Source: Leptospira andrefontaineae (GTDB taxonomy: Bacteria > Spirochaetota > Leptospiria > Leptospirales > Leptospiraceae). From it: a stretch of 64,000 nt of DNA. Made by a program: the position numbers and the translations under genes. Shown one piece after another: positions 1 to 8,275 of this stretch; the first letter of the stretch is position 1; each line of letters opens with the position of its first letter. The notes under the pieces were generated by a model that was not told where the DNA came from, ran no database searches, and saw only the letters and a list, made by a program, of their open reading frames with translations. The stretch covers positions 62,001 through 126,000 of the forward strand of contig NZ_RQEY01000001.1 in the NCBI RefSeq assembly GCF_004770105.1. Direction: 5' to 3'.

Positions 1-3000
1 GATCTGATTTCTTGCAAGAATATCGAATAATTTCTGCATATGGATCGGCTTAGAGATCACTTCCTGGACTCCTAACTTCCTGGATTTCTCGGTAAATTGA
101 TCTCCTTCTTCTGGATTTACGATCAATACGATCGGCTGGTCTTCACTTCTGATCTTCAAGTCCTCTCTTACTTTTCGAACGAGCTCCAGTCCATCACCTT
201 CGGGCATTTCAGAATCCATTAAAATGATATCATATCTATTCCCGCTGGATAAGTTCTGCAACATCTCCTCTCCGTTTCTGGAAAAGTCAGCGGGAATATT
301 CTGCATAGATAACATTTCTCCGATCAATTTTACATTTTCTTGATCCTTGTCCGCTACCAAAACTTTTTTGATGGAACGAAGCCTGATCCAATCTTCTCCT
401 ACAATTTCGGAAATATTCAGCTTCAGATCAAAATAGAATGTACTTCCTTTTCCCAATTCACTTTTAAGCTGGAGGCCACTCCCCATAATTGATAAAAGTT
501 TATTTGAGATAGCTAGCCCGAGGCCTGTTCCTCCAAACCTGCGAGTAGTAGATACATCTCCTTGGGTAAATGCTTCGAATATTTTGTCTCTCGCATCGGG
601 TGCGATACCAATTCCGGTATCTCTTACGGAAAATCTAAACTCTCCTTCCGTTTCAGAAACTTTTTTAAGAAGTTCTATCTTAAACTCAATTTCACCTGAT
701 TCAGTAAACTTTACGGAGTTACTAAATAAGTTTACTATAATCTGCCTGAGCCTTACGCTGTCTGCTTTTACGAAACGAGGTACATCCCATGCGACATTTA
801 CAATCACTTCTAATCCTTTTTTCTGGGCTTGGAATTTGATCGTATTTACTATCTGGCTGCAAAGTTCCAGAAGATTTGTCTTTTCATAAGATAATTCCAG
901 TTTTCCAGCTTCAATTTTAGAAAAATCTAATATATCATTTATAATATCCAGCAAAGACTCGGCGGATTGAAATACGGTCATCATATACTGATGCTGAGTA
1001 GAATCCATTGATGTCCGCAATAATAGATCGGAAAACCCGATGATACCATTCAAAGGAGTCCTGATCTCGTGACTCATATTTGCTAAAAAATCAGATTTGG
1101 CTCTATTCGCCTGTTCAGCGGCTAATTTTGCCTTTTTTAATTCTTCTCTCTGTAAACAACTTTCAGTGATGTCCTGGGTGAACATCATAATCCCACCTAC
1201 AGAACCATCCAATTGATACCAAGGCCTTACTTCCCAACGAAGGTATTGGTCATGATCCCAACCCTCCGGTCTCCAAACATCTTCATCATTTTTGAGAACT
1301 TCACCTGATAAACATCTTTGATGGATATCCTTCCATTCTTGGGAAACATTTGGAAATACCTCATAATGAGAAAGACCAACAATATTTCGACCGGATAAAT
1401 GATATTCACTTAACCATCTTTCACTGACTGCAACGTATTTGATCTCTGCATCAAACATTGCAACCGCAGCAGGAGCATGTTCAACGAATGCGGAAAGCCT
1501 AGATTTTTCTTGGACTAATTCAAGCTCGGCCTTTTTTCTTTTATCTATATCGTATAATGCCCCATAAATCCGGACGCATTCACCGTTCTCGAACTCGGCG
1601 CTCCCTACGGTTTTTACCCAAAGTTCATTACCCTTTGCAGTTACTATTTCCATTTCCAGATCATAAGGAATACCTTTTGTTATGAGTAAATTTACGGCCT
1701 CCGTTACCTTCTCTCTACTTTCACCTTCCTTGACGAATTGCAAACCTCCTTTGATATCCGGAACGTAATCAGGAGGAACCTCATGCATCTCTTTTGTAAC
1801 TGCGGACCAAGATCCTACGTTACGCTTAAGATCCATATCCCACGCCCCGATACGGACAAGTTTGCTAGTTTGTTCCAGCAATTCTTTAGCGTGTCTAAGT
1901 TCTTCTTCTGCTTTCTTGATCTCGTCAATATCCAATATCTGGGAGATAAAATGATTCGGTTTTCCGTTCGCATCCCGAACGAGCGCAACCGAAAGCAATA
2001 TCCAAATTATCTCCCCATTTTTCTTAATATAACGTTTTTCTAAATGATAACCGGACCTTTTACCTTCCAAAGTCTCCGTCAATAATTGCAAATCCTTTCC
2101 TAAGTCTTCATGATACGTTATATCTTTGAAAGTCAGTTTGGATAATTCTTCCCAATCATATCCGAGTAGTTGGATCAGATTTCCGTTCACTTGGATCCAT
2201 CTACCTTTCGGATCCAAAATTGCCATCCCGATCGCAGAATATTCAAAAGCGCTTCTGAAAGAGCTCTCCATTCGTTTTCTTTCGCCGATATCTCTTGCGA
2301 TCTCTGCAGAACCGGTCATCTTTCCGGAAGAATCAAACATAGGAGAAAGTGTGATCGACATTTCAATCCAATGTCCATCCTTCGCCTTTCGCACCGACTC
2401 GAAACGAAGGTTTTCTTTTTCCGATTTGATCTTAAGATTGATCCTGGATTCTAAAAGTTTAGATTCATCCGGGACTAACAGATCAAACTTTGCTCCGATC
2501 ATCTCTTTTGAACTATAGCCGAAAATTTTTTCCGCCCCATGATTCCAAGAAGTAATGACACCTTCTAAGTCCTTACCTATGATCGCGTCATCGGAAGATT
2601 CTACAATTTTTGCCAGACGGAGATTCGCTAATTCAGCATTTCGGATCTCGGATATATCATTAGCGATTACTGAAAATCCGACCACCTTTCCATCCCTAAA
2701 ATCAGGAATATATTTTGTTAATGTATACCGGGAATATTGTCCATCTGGCGAAGGTATTCTTCTTTCGAATAATTGTGTTTCTCCTTTTAAAACTCCCTGA
2801 ATATAAGGATAATTTAATTCGAATAATTGTTTTCCTAAAACCGTTTCTATATGTTGACCAACTACTTTTTTTGCATCTATCCCAAACCATTTCTGATAGG
2901 CCTCATTAGCTAATCGATTAATCAAATTGGAGTCCCAATACCCAACCAGATCAGGAAGGGAATCTATCAAAAAAAGAAAATCCAATTCCCTTTTTAAAGA

Positions 3001-3402
3001 ATTGATCTCGGATTCTTTCAAGACCTTGATCGCCCCGATACAAATGAAAGTGTTAGATCCGTTCTTCAGAATTTTAAGTTTAGTATCCGTTTCCAGTTCA
3101 GAGCCTGAAAATGTTTTGTAACGGATAGGAAGTGTTTTTGTTTCCGGAACCTTCTCTATTTGAGAATCGATCAGTTCATGATCCTTTTTAAAAAATAGAT
3201 CCTTCCAACGGATAGAAGAAAGATCGGATTTTGCTCCAGAAAATCCGAGAACGGATTGGAATTTAGGATTGATCCAAAATCTATTTCGGTCCGAAAGATC
3301 CAAGGCCCAAATTCCATCCAACCCTTCGGTTTGAATGAACTGGAAAACTTCCCAATCGTTTTGTATCCATTGATAGACTAACTTTTCCAGGGGTTCTTGC
3401 AT
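1..3402 (-). CDS. hybrid sensor histidine kinase, multi-PAS, with receiver domain (3' end outside window)
   Basis: Open from an ATG at 3402 to the left edge: 1134 codons with no stop, so the gene is partial. I count about six PAS-like segments, including SDDAIIGKDLEGVITSWN and SAFEYSAIGMAILDPKG. The dimerisation/phosphoacceptor box NMSHEIRTPLNGI follows, with its His at 1069-1071. The ATPase domain shows DTGIGIAPDARDKIF and RRFGGTGLGLAIS. A receiver domain begins near base 365 with phospho-acceptor Asp in YDIILMDSEMPEGDG and Lys in ISKPI. The architecture predicts a cytoplasmic or peripheral multi-input sensor that autophosphorylates and relays within itself; I see no membrane segment. Some receiver residues are atypical (see findings). 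The ligand and downstream partner are unknown. An output domain beyond the receiver cannot be excluded because the sequence ends. Confidence 0.93.
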   Translation of the reverse strand, partial: MQEPLEKLVYQWIQNDWEVFQFIQTEGLDGIWALDLSDRNRFWINPKFQSVLGFSGAKSDLSSIRWKDLFFKKDHELIDSQIEKVPETKTLPIRYKTFSGSELETDTKLKILKNGSNTFICIGAIKVLKESEINSLKRELDFLFLIDSLPDLVGYWDSNLINRLANEAYQKWFGIDAKKVVGQHIETVLGKQLFELNYPYIQGVLKGETQLFERRIPSPDGQYSRYTLTKYIPDFRDGKVVGFSVIANDISEIRNAELANLRLAKIVESSDDAIIGKDLEGVITSWNHGAEKIFGYSSKEMIGAKFDLLVPDESKLLESRINLKIKSEKENLRFESVRKAKDGHWIEMSITLSPMFDSSGKMTGSAEIARDIGERKRMESSFRSAFEYSAIGMAILDPKGRWIQVNGNLIQLLGYDWEELSKLTFKDITYHEDLGKDLQLLTETLEGKRSGYHLEKRYIKKNGEIIWILLSVALVRDANGKPNHFISQILDIDEIKKAEEELRHAKELLEQTSKLVRIGAWDMDLKRNVGSWSAVTKEMHEVPPDYVPDIKGGLQFVKEGESREKVTEAVNLLITKGIPYDLEMEIVTAKGNELWVKTVGSAEFENGECVRIYGALYDIDKRKKAELELVQEKSRLSAFVEHAPAAVAMFDAEIKYVAVSERWLSEYHLSGRNIVGLSHYEVFPNVSQEWKDIHQRCLSGEVLKNDEDVWRPEGWDHDQYLRWEVRPWYQLDGSVGGIMMFTQDITESCLQREELKKAKLAAEQANRAKSDFLANMSHEIRTPLNGIIGFSDLLLRTSMDSTQHQYMMTVFQSAESLLDIINDILDFSKIEAGKLELSYEKTNLLELCSQIVNTIKFQAQKKGLEVIVNVAWDVPRFVKADSVRLRQIIVNLFSNSVKFTESGEIEFKIELLKKVSETEGEFRFSVRDTGIGIAPDARDKIFEAFTQGDVSTTRRFGGTGLGLAISNKLLSIMGSGLQLKSELGKGSTFYFDLKLNISEIVGEDWIRLRSIKKVLVADKDQENVKLIGEMLSMQNIPADFSRNGEEMLQNLSSGNRYDIILMDSEMPEGDGLELVRKVREDLKIRSEDQPIVLIVNPEEGDQFTEKSRKLGVQEVISKPIHMQKLFDILARNQI

Positions 3403-3571
3403 TTTCAGTATAAGGTTATAAGACGAAGATAAAGGGGCTTTAGATTATTCAAAAAGTCGCAGGAGTCAATGAAAATAGAAACGGAAGATTTTGAAATTCT
3501 GTGTCTTTTGCTTGCAGATTATATGCAAAACTATTCCATATAAAATTCTTTTCAATTTAAAAGGTCCATAA

Positions 3572-4006
3572 ATGCAAAAAGAATATTGGCTTCTTCCGAT
3601 CGGAGCGTTAGCTCTACTGACTTTTTTCGTATTACTACAAATCCCGATCCGTCGTTTATACGCAGGGTTTATCGGAAAAGTAATCCCTGAGGATTTTAAA
3701 TTCGGGGAATCCAAAAATGTTCCTCAATGGGTAACTATTGCAAATCGGAACTATATGAATCTTTTGGAAATGCCCTTATTGTTCTATTTGATCTGCCTGA
3801 TACAATATCTAACTAACTCTAGTGACCCTTTAAATTTTCAACTCTCTTGGTTTTATGTAGGACTTCGGGTTTTGCATAGTACAGTCCATCTCACTTATAA
3901 CAACGTTATTCATAGATTGATCATTTTTGCGACCAGCAATTTGATCTTGTTTGGGATATGGGTGAATTATTTCAGAAAATTTATAGAAATTATTTTTTGG
4001 GGATAA
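3572..4006 (+). CDS. MAPEG-family membrane protein
   Basis: 144 aa with about four membrane-spanning stretches (roughly residues 5-25, 70-90, 92-110 and 118-138). The segment NRNYMNLLEMPLLFYL and the later Arg/His-rich stretch before HLTYNNVIHR resemble MAPEG proteins, whose characterised members are glutathione-dependent transferases and peroxidases in membranes. Bacterial members are mostly uncharacterised, so a specific reaction cannot be assigned. It is a single gene diverging from the sensor kinase. Its last 17 bp overlap the 3' end of the convergent lipoprotein gene. There is no room for a terminator between the two. Confidence 0.75.
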   Translation: MQKEYWLLPIGALALLTFFVLLQIPIRRLYAGFIGKVIPEDFKFGESKNVPQWVTIANRNYMNLLEMPLLFYLICLIQYLTNSSDPLNFQLSWFYVGLRVLHSTVHLTYNNVIHRLIIFATSNLILFGIWVNYFRKFIEIIFWG

Positions 4007-4610
4007 AAATTTCTTTAGATAATGCCCTATCCAAGGTCTTTAATCCCATAAAACGGCCTAATCGTTCGTATTCTCCACCAGGAGAATAAAAAGGAGCTAA
4101 GAATATAAAGAAAATCTGATAATAATAATCGTAGGTTTCCGTTAAGTCTACTGAACCTAAAAGTTCTCCTTTTGAATTATAAAAATCAGTGCTCATGGCA
4201 AACGAGCCCTCTTCTCTATATGGACGAAAACCCCAACCTTTAGAAAATGCGTAATCCATTCCCCTATCTTCTGCCTGAGCTTCTACGATCTTAATTTGTA
4301 CCTTAAGATCTCCATCTTGTGTAGTTACCACTTCCCTAAACAATCCGGAATCCTCATATGCGGAAACTAAAAGTTCTGTCCAAATTCCTTCTCGGTTCTT
4401 TTGTTCTTCCTCTTCCAGATTATAAGCGTGATCATCCTTCTCCGGGATATAGATCACTTTAAGAGAAACTTTTTTATAATGTTTTAATACTTTTCCCTCG
4501 TTTAAGGTAGAAGGAGAAGAAAGTTCCGATCTTGAAACAATAATACAGTTCGTGAACAAGATGGATAAAAGGAAAAGATTGAGAATATATATTCGAAAAA
4601 AAGAATACAT
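3990..4610 (-). CDS. putative lipoprotein of unknown function, last gene of the nuo transcript
   Basis: Starting at the ATG at 4610 gives 206 aa with a clean signal sequence. It has a basic/aromatic start, a hydrophobic core, then LLSILFTNC with Cys as the lipidation site. A longer in-frame start at 4685 would bury this signal and overlap the upstream gene by 49 bp, so I prefer 4610, which leaves a 26-bp gap. The mature part is mixed hydrophilic, with a late hydrophobic stretch (YYYQIFFIFLAPFY). I do not recognise a family. It follows the SseB-like gene closely and probably shares its transcript. No clear Shine-Dalgarno sequence lies before the ATG. Its 3' end overlaps the convergent MAPEG gene. 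Confidence 0.7.
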   Translation of the reverse strand: MYSFFRIYILNLFLLSILFTNCIIVSRSELSSPSTLNEGKVLKHYKKVSLKVIYIPEKDDHAYNLEEEEQKNREGIWTELLVSAYEDSGLFREVVTTQDGDLKVQIKIVEAQAEDRGMDYAFSKGWGFRPYREEGSFAMSTDFYNSKGELLGSVDLTETYDYYYQIFFIFLAPFYSPGGEYERLGRFMGLKTLDRALSKEIFIPKK

Positions 4611-4636
4611 GGGTACGATATATAAAAAGAGAAGGA

Positions 4637-5149
4637 CTATTTTTCTTTTTGCAATAATTCCAAATGTTCTCTGGAGAGCAACCATAACGTAGATCCGGGA
4701 TCTATGGCTACCCCGGAAACTCCCTTATTTTGTAGGCCCAATGCCCATAATTCTCTCGCTGAGATCGGAACAAGCGCAGTCTCTTTTTTAAAATAACGGA
4801 ATGATTCAGAAGGATGGGAGAATGCAGGTAAAAACACCCTGCCACGTTCATCGCTTACATACAGTAATACGATAGGTTCCGGTCCTTTTTTAGGCGGAGT
4901 TTTCTTCTTTTTTTTAGCGGCTGCTTTCTTTTTAGGTTTTGCCTTTTTAGCAGCCGCTTCCGCGCCAGCATGAGGGATCAAAAAATAAGCTTTTGTAAGT
5001 TCGGCAGAAAGTTTTTCTAAATTTTTCTCGGAGCGATTTTTAGAATAAAGATAGATTGCCTCCCTAAAATTTGCATTTTCTCCATCAAACTTAGGGATAG
5101 GTTCGAAATATTCTTTAATAGAAGAGAGAACTTTTTTGAAACTGGACAT
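4637..5149 (-). CDS. SseB N-terminal-domain protein with Lys/Ala-rich insert
   Basis: 170 aa. Residues about 20-60 and 90-170 read like the SseB N-terminal domain: helical start, then IVLLYVSDERGRVFLPAFS, ISARELWALGLQNKGVSG, and an ending in PGSTLWLLSREHLELL. The function of this domain is poorly known; the name comes from enhanced serine sensitivity in E. coli. Residues about 64-90 form a low-complexity Ala/Lys/Pro segment (KAKPKKKAAAKKKKK) splitting the domain, which resembles a nucleic-acid-binding tail more than a normal loop. Only one base separates the nuoN stop from this ATG, so it is almost certainly translated from the nuo mRNA. The lipoprotein gene follows. Confidence 0.72.
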   Translation of the reverse strand: MSSFKKVLSSIKEYFEPIPKFDGENANFREAIYLYSKNRSEKNLEKLSAELTKAYFLIPHAGAEAAAKKAKPKKKAAAKKKKKTPPKKGPEPIVLLYVSDERGRVFLPAFSHPSESFRYFKKETALVPISARELWALGLQNKGVSGVAIDPGSTLWLLSREHLELLQKEK

Positions 5150-5150
5150 C

Positions 5151-6629
5151 TTACTTTTGTAATTCTGCAGATTTGTTTGCGAACTTCAAACTATTCAAAT
5201 CCTTAGGTTGGATAAAATACCAGCCTACTAAAACTGCTGCTAAAGAAATTGCAGATACGAATAGAACTCCATAACTAGCTTTAGGAGAATCTAATTTAGA
5301 AATTTCTCCTTCTTCGGAACTCATGTAAGCAAGTATTCCTACTTTTACATAATAGTATAATGCTAATGCGGAGTTTGCAATCCCTCCGATAAGCAATAAT
5401 CTGGAGATCTGATCCGTTCCTTCTGCGATCTTTTGGAATAGAAATAATTTTGCCCAGAATCCGCCCAAAGGAGGAATTCCCGCTAAAGAAAGGAAAAATA
5501 TGAACAGTGCAAAGCTTGTCCAAGGTCTCGACTTTGCAAGTCCGCCAATGGATTCATACGTTACGTGGCGATTCCCTTCTTCCAAGAAAGAAAGAATAGC
5601 AAACGCTCCCAGACTCATGAAAGAATATACGATCAGATAGAATAAAGCTTCTTCTTTCCCGCCTAAAGAAATCCCTGCGACTACGTAACCTGCGTGAGCA
5701 ATGGAAGAATATGCCAGAACTCTCTTTAAACTTGTCTGCTTTAAAGCCACAAAGTTTCCGTAAGTCATGGACATGAGCGCCAAAATTCCCATGATCCAGG
5801 TCCATTCTCCGCCTGAATTGGAAACAGGAAGTTTTGAAAAGACGACCAGCAATAATCCCATGGAGGCGGACTTGGAAGCAGTGGCCATAAATCCCGTAAC
5901 TGGAGTTAATGCACCTTCGTATGCATCAGGTGTCCAAGAATGATAAGGGAAGAGAGCGATCTTGAATGATATCCCGGTTAATAGAAGTAATAATCCGATC
6001 TTGGTAAAATTGGAATCAAATCCGGAACTCAGTAAAGGTTTTAAGGAATCTTGCAGATGAGTTGTGCCAGATCCTCCGAATAAGAACGCCATTCCGAATA
6101 AGAAAAATCCGGTAGAAAAACTTCCTAAAAGGAAATATTTCAAGCTAGCTTCTAAAGAAAAAACATCACTTCTTGCCATTCCAACCAGAACGTATAGGCA
6201 AACCGACATCAATTCCAATCCTACGAAGATTGTAACCGTATCCGTTCCTGAAGTCATTAGGAACATTCCTACTACTGAAAAAAGAAGAAGTGGGTAAAAC
6301 TCCGGAAATTCCATATTATGTTGTTCTAATACTCTCGGAGAAGCAAGAACGGTACAGAATGCGGCAATCAGATATAATGCCCCAAACCAGAAACCAATTG
6401 TGGAAACTTCGTAATGTCCTGAAAAATAAGACCCGACTCCAGGATTCGACTGAGAAACAAACAATGAAAAGAATGCGGCGATCAATACCAGACCGGAGGT
6501 AAATCTAACGATCCTAAATTCAAATCCTTGGAAAATGAATTGTAATCCAAGTAATAAGATCCCTCCTCCGGAAAGCACCAGAATAGGAAGTATAGAGATT
6601 AGATCGTTGGAATTTGGAATTAAATTCAT
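5151..6629 (-). CDS. nuoN: NADH-quinone oxidoreductase subunit N
   Basis: 492 aa, very hydrophobic, about 14 membrane helices. It is one of the three antiporter-like proton-pumping subunits of the complex I membrane arm. Family landmarks are the helix with GLELMSVCLYVLVG (conserved Glu), FPYHSWTPDAYEGA, the discontinuous-helix region LKRVLAYSSIAHAGYV and LAGIPPLGGFWAK. Length matches bacterial NuoN. The start overlaps the stop of nuoM by 4 bp (6626-6629). It is the last complex I gene of the operon, which runs nuoA to nuoN on the minus strand. Confidence 0.97.
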   Translation of the reverse strand: MNLIPNSNDLISILPILVLSGGGILLLGLQFIFQGFEFRIVRFTSGLVLIAAFFSLFVSQSNPGVGSYFSGHYEVSTIGFWFGALYLIAAFCTVLASPRVLEQHNMEFPEFYPLLLFSVVGMFLMTSGTDTVTIFVGLELMSVCLYVLVGMARSDVFSLEASLKYFLLGSFSTGFFLFGMAFLFGGSGTTHLQDSLKPLLSSGFDSNFTKIGLLLLLTGISFKIALFPYHSWTPDAYEGALTPVTGFMATASKSASMGLLLVVFSKLPVSNSGGEWTWIMGILALMSMTYGNFVALKQTSLKRVLAYSSIAHAGYVVAGISLGGKEEALFYLIVYSFMSLGAFAILSFLEEGNRHVTYESIGGLAKSRPWTSFALFIFFLSLAGIPPLGGFWAKLFLFQKIAEGTDQISRLLLIGGIANSALALYYYVKVGILAYMSSEEGEISKLDSPKASYGVLFVSAISLAAVLVGWYFIQPKDLNSLKFANKSAELQK

Positions 6630-8275
6630 TCTTCCGCCTCTTGGGACACTGTCTTTTTACCTGGGATCCCTGTTCCTCTTCCGGAACTGATCCTATCCTC
6701 GTAACTCGGAGGCTCGGTGCCTAAGGTCCTATAATTTATAAATTTCTTCTTGGTATTTCTCAAATTACCTTCTTGTTCCAAAAAGGCTCTTTCCTGCAGC
6801 GCTTGTTTAGAAGTTAGGTTCAACACCACTCTGGCGCTCGGTTTCAAATACGTTAACAAAATATTCGGAAAAATCCCTGTTAATATTATAATTCCAGCAA
6901 CTATGGAAACTATAAACTTCTCTCGGATATTTAAAGGAGATAGTCCGGAAGACAAGGAATTCGGTTCACCGAATAACAAGTTTCGAGCAAAATATAACAT
7001 ATACCCGGCAGCAAAAATCACTGCAGATCCCGCTAAGAACCCATAAATAAGACTGTATTTGAAAGTCCCGATCAGGACTAAAAATTCTCCAACAAACCCG
7101 TTTGTGCCAGGAAGACCGGCACTCGCAAAAGCCGCCAAACCTATCGCCACTGCCAGGAACGGAGCGGATTTAGCCAGACCGGAATAATCCTTTAATTCGT
7201 TGGTCCCCGTTCTTTCATGCAAGAATCCTAATATAAAGAAAAGAAGCCCGGAAGTGAATCCATGATTCACCATTTGTAACATTCCCCCGGCCACACCTTC
7301 TTCCGTTAGAGTCAAGATCCCTAAGATACAAAATCCCATATGAGAAAGAGAAGAAAATGCAATGAGGCGTTTGCTGTTTTTCTGAGTTAAGGCTACAAGA
7401 GCCCCATAAACGATCCCTGCAACAGCAAGAGCAATGAGCAGATTACGATATTCTAAAAATACCTGAGGGAAAAGCGGGATAACAACTCTTACGTAAGCGA
7501 ATAATCCTATCTTTAATAGAATACCAGCCAAATCAACGGAACCTACAGTCGGAGCTTCCTCATGAACATCAGGCATCCAAGTATGGAAAGGGAATAAAGG
7601 CACCTTGATCGCGAATGCGAAACTAAATCCTACAAATAACCAAAACTTAATATTCCCAGGAATAGAATTCAAGGAAACCACAGCCAATTCTTCCAGATCG
7701 AATGTGTGAGTATAATTATATAAAACCAAGATGCTAGCGAGCATGAAAACGGATCCGGTAAATGAAAATACCAGATATTTCATTGCAGCTTTGATTCTGC
7801 CTTTTTCTCCCCAGATCCCCACCATCAATGTGAAAGGTAAGACCATCCATTCCCAGAAAACGTAGAATTGGATCAGGTTAACCGAAAGAAAAACCCCGAC
7901 CACTCCTGTTTCCACTAAAAGAAGAAGTATAAAAAATTCTCTGATCCTATGTTTTACATTAGAAAAAGCGGATAAAACGGAAAGGAAAAATAGAAGTGCA
8001 GACATCGTCACAAGCAATAAAGAAAATCCATCAATTGCTATATGATAGTCCAATCCTCCCGATTGCAATTCCAGGAAGTTCCAGATACGATGAGTAAATT
8101 GAAGACCACTATCTCCTTTCAGAAATTCTAAAAAGAGTGGAATGGTCATCGCGAGAACTCCCAGAGTTACGATCGAAGACCAAACACGGATCCATTTTTC
8201 ATTTTTAGAAATGAATAAGAATGGGATCCCTAAAACAGGAAGAAATAATAGAATGCTTAAATAATACTGGGGCAC
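6626..8275 (-). CDS. nuoM: NADH-quinone oxidoreductase subunit M
   Basis: 549 aa membrane subunit of complex I, antiporter-like. Glu142 in VFWEWMVLPFTLMVG corresponds to the essential Glu of helix 5. LFPFHTWMPDVHEEAP and SKRLIAFSSLSHMGFC are family signatures. The start codon is GTG at 8273-8275, directly abutting the nuoL stop. The C-terminus is longer than usual, with a hydrophilic tail of about 50 residues after the last helix (from about residue 500), rich in Arg, Glu and Lys and probably cytoplasmic. Identification is secure from the motifs and position; only the tail is unusual. Confidence 0.97.
   Translation of the reverse strand: MPQYYLSILLFLPVLGIPFLFISKNEKWIRVWSSIVTLGVLAMTIPLFLEFLKGDSGLQFTHRIWNFLELQSGGLDYHIAIDGFSLLLVTMSALLFFLSVLSAFSNVKHRIREFFILLLLVETGVVGVFLSVNLIQFYVFWEWMVLPFTLMVGIWGEKGRIKAAMKYLVFSFTGSVFMLASILVLYNYTHTFDLEELAVVSLNSIPGNIKFWLFVGFSFAFAIKVPLFPFHTWMPDVHEEAPTVGSVDLAGILLKIGLFAYVRVVIPLFPQVFLEYRNLLIALAVAGIVYGALVALTQKNSKRLIAFSSLSHMGFCILGILTLTEEGVAGGMLQMVNHGFTSGLLFFILGFLHERTGTNELKDYSGLAKSAPFLAVAIGLAAFASAGLPGTNGFVGEFLVLIGTFKYSLIYGFLAGSAVIFAAGYMLYFARNLLFGEPNSLSSGLSPLNIREKFIVSIVAGIIILTGIFPNILLTYLKPSARVVLNLTSKQALQERAFLEQEGNLRNTKKKFINYRTLGTEPPSYEDRISSGRGTGIPGKKTVSQEAEE

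Noticed and set aside
584..3121. Several plus-strand open frames across the sensor kinase
   Set aside because: They lie antisense to an uninterrupted kinase reading frame with intact motifs and have no recognisable protein features.
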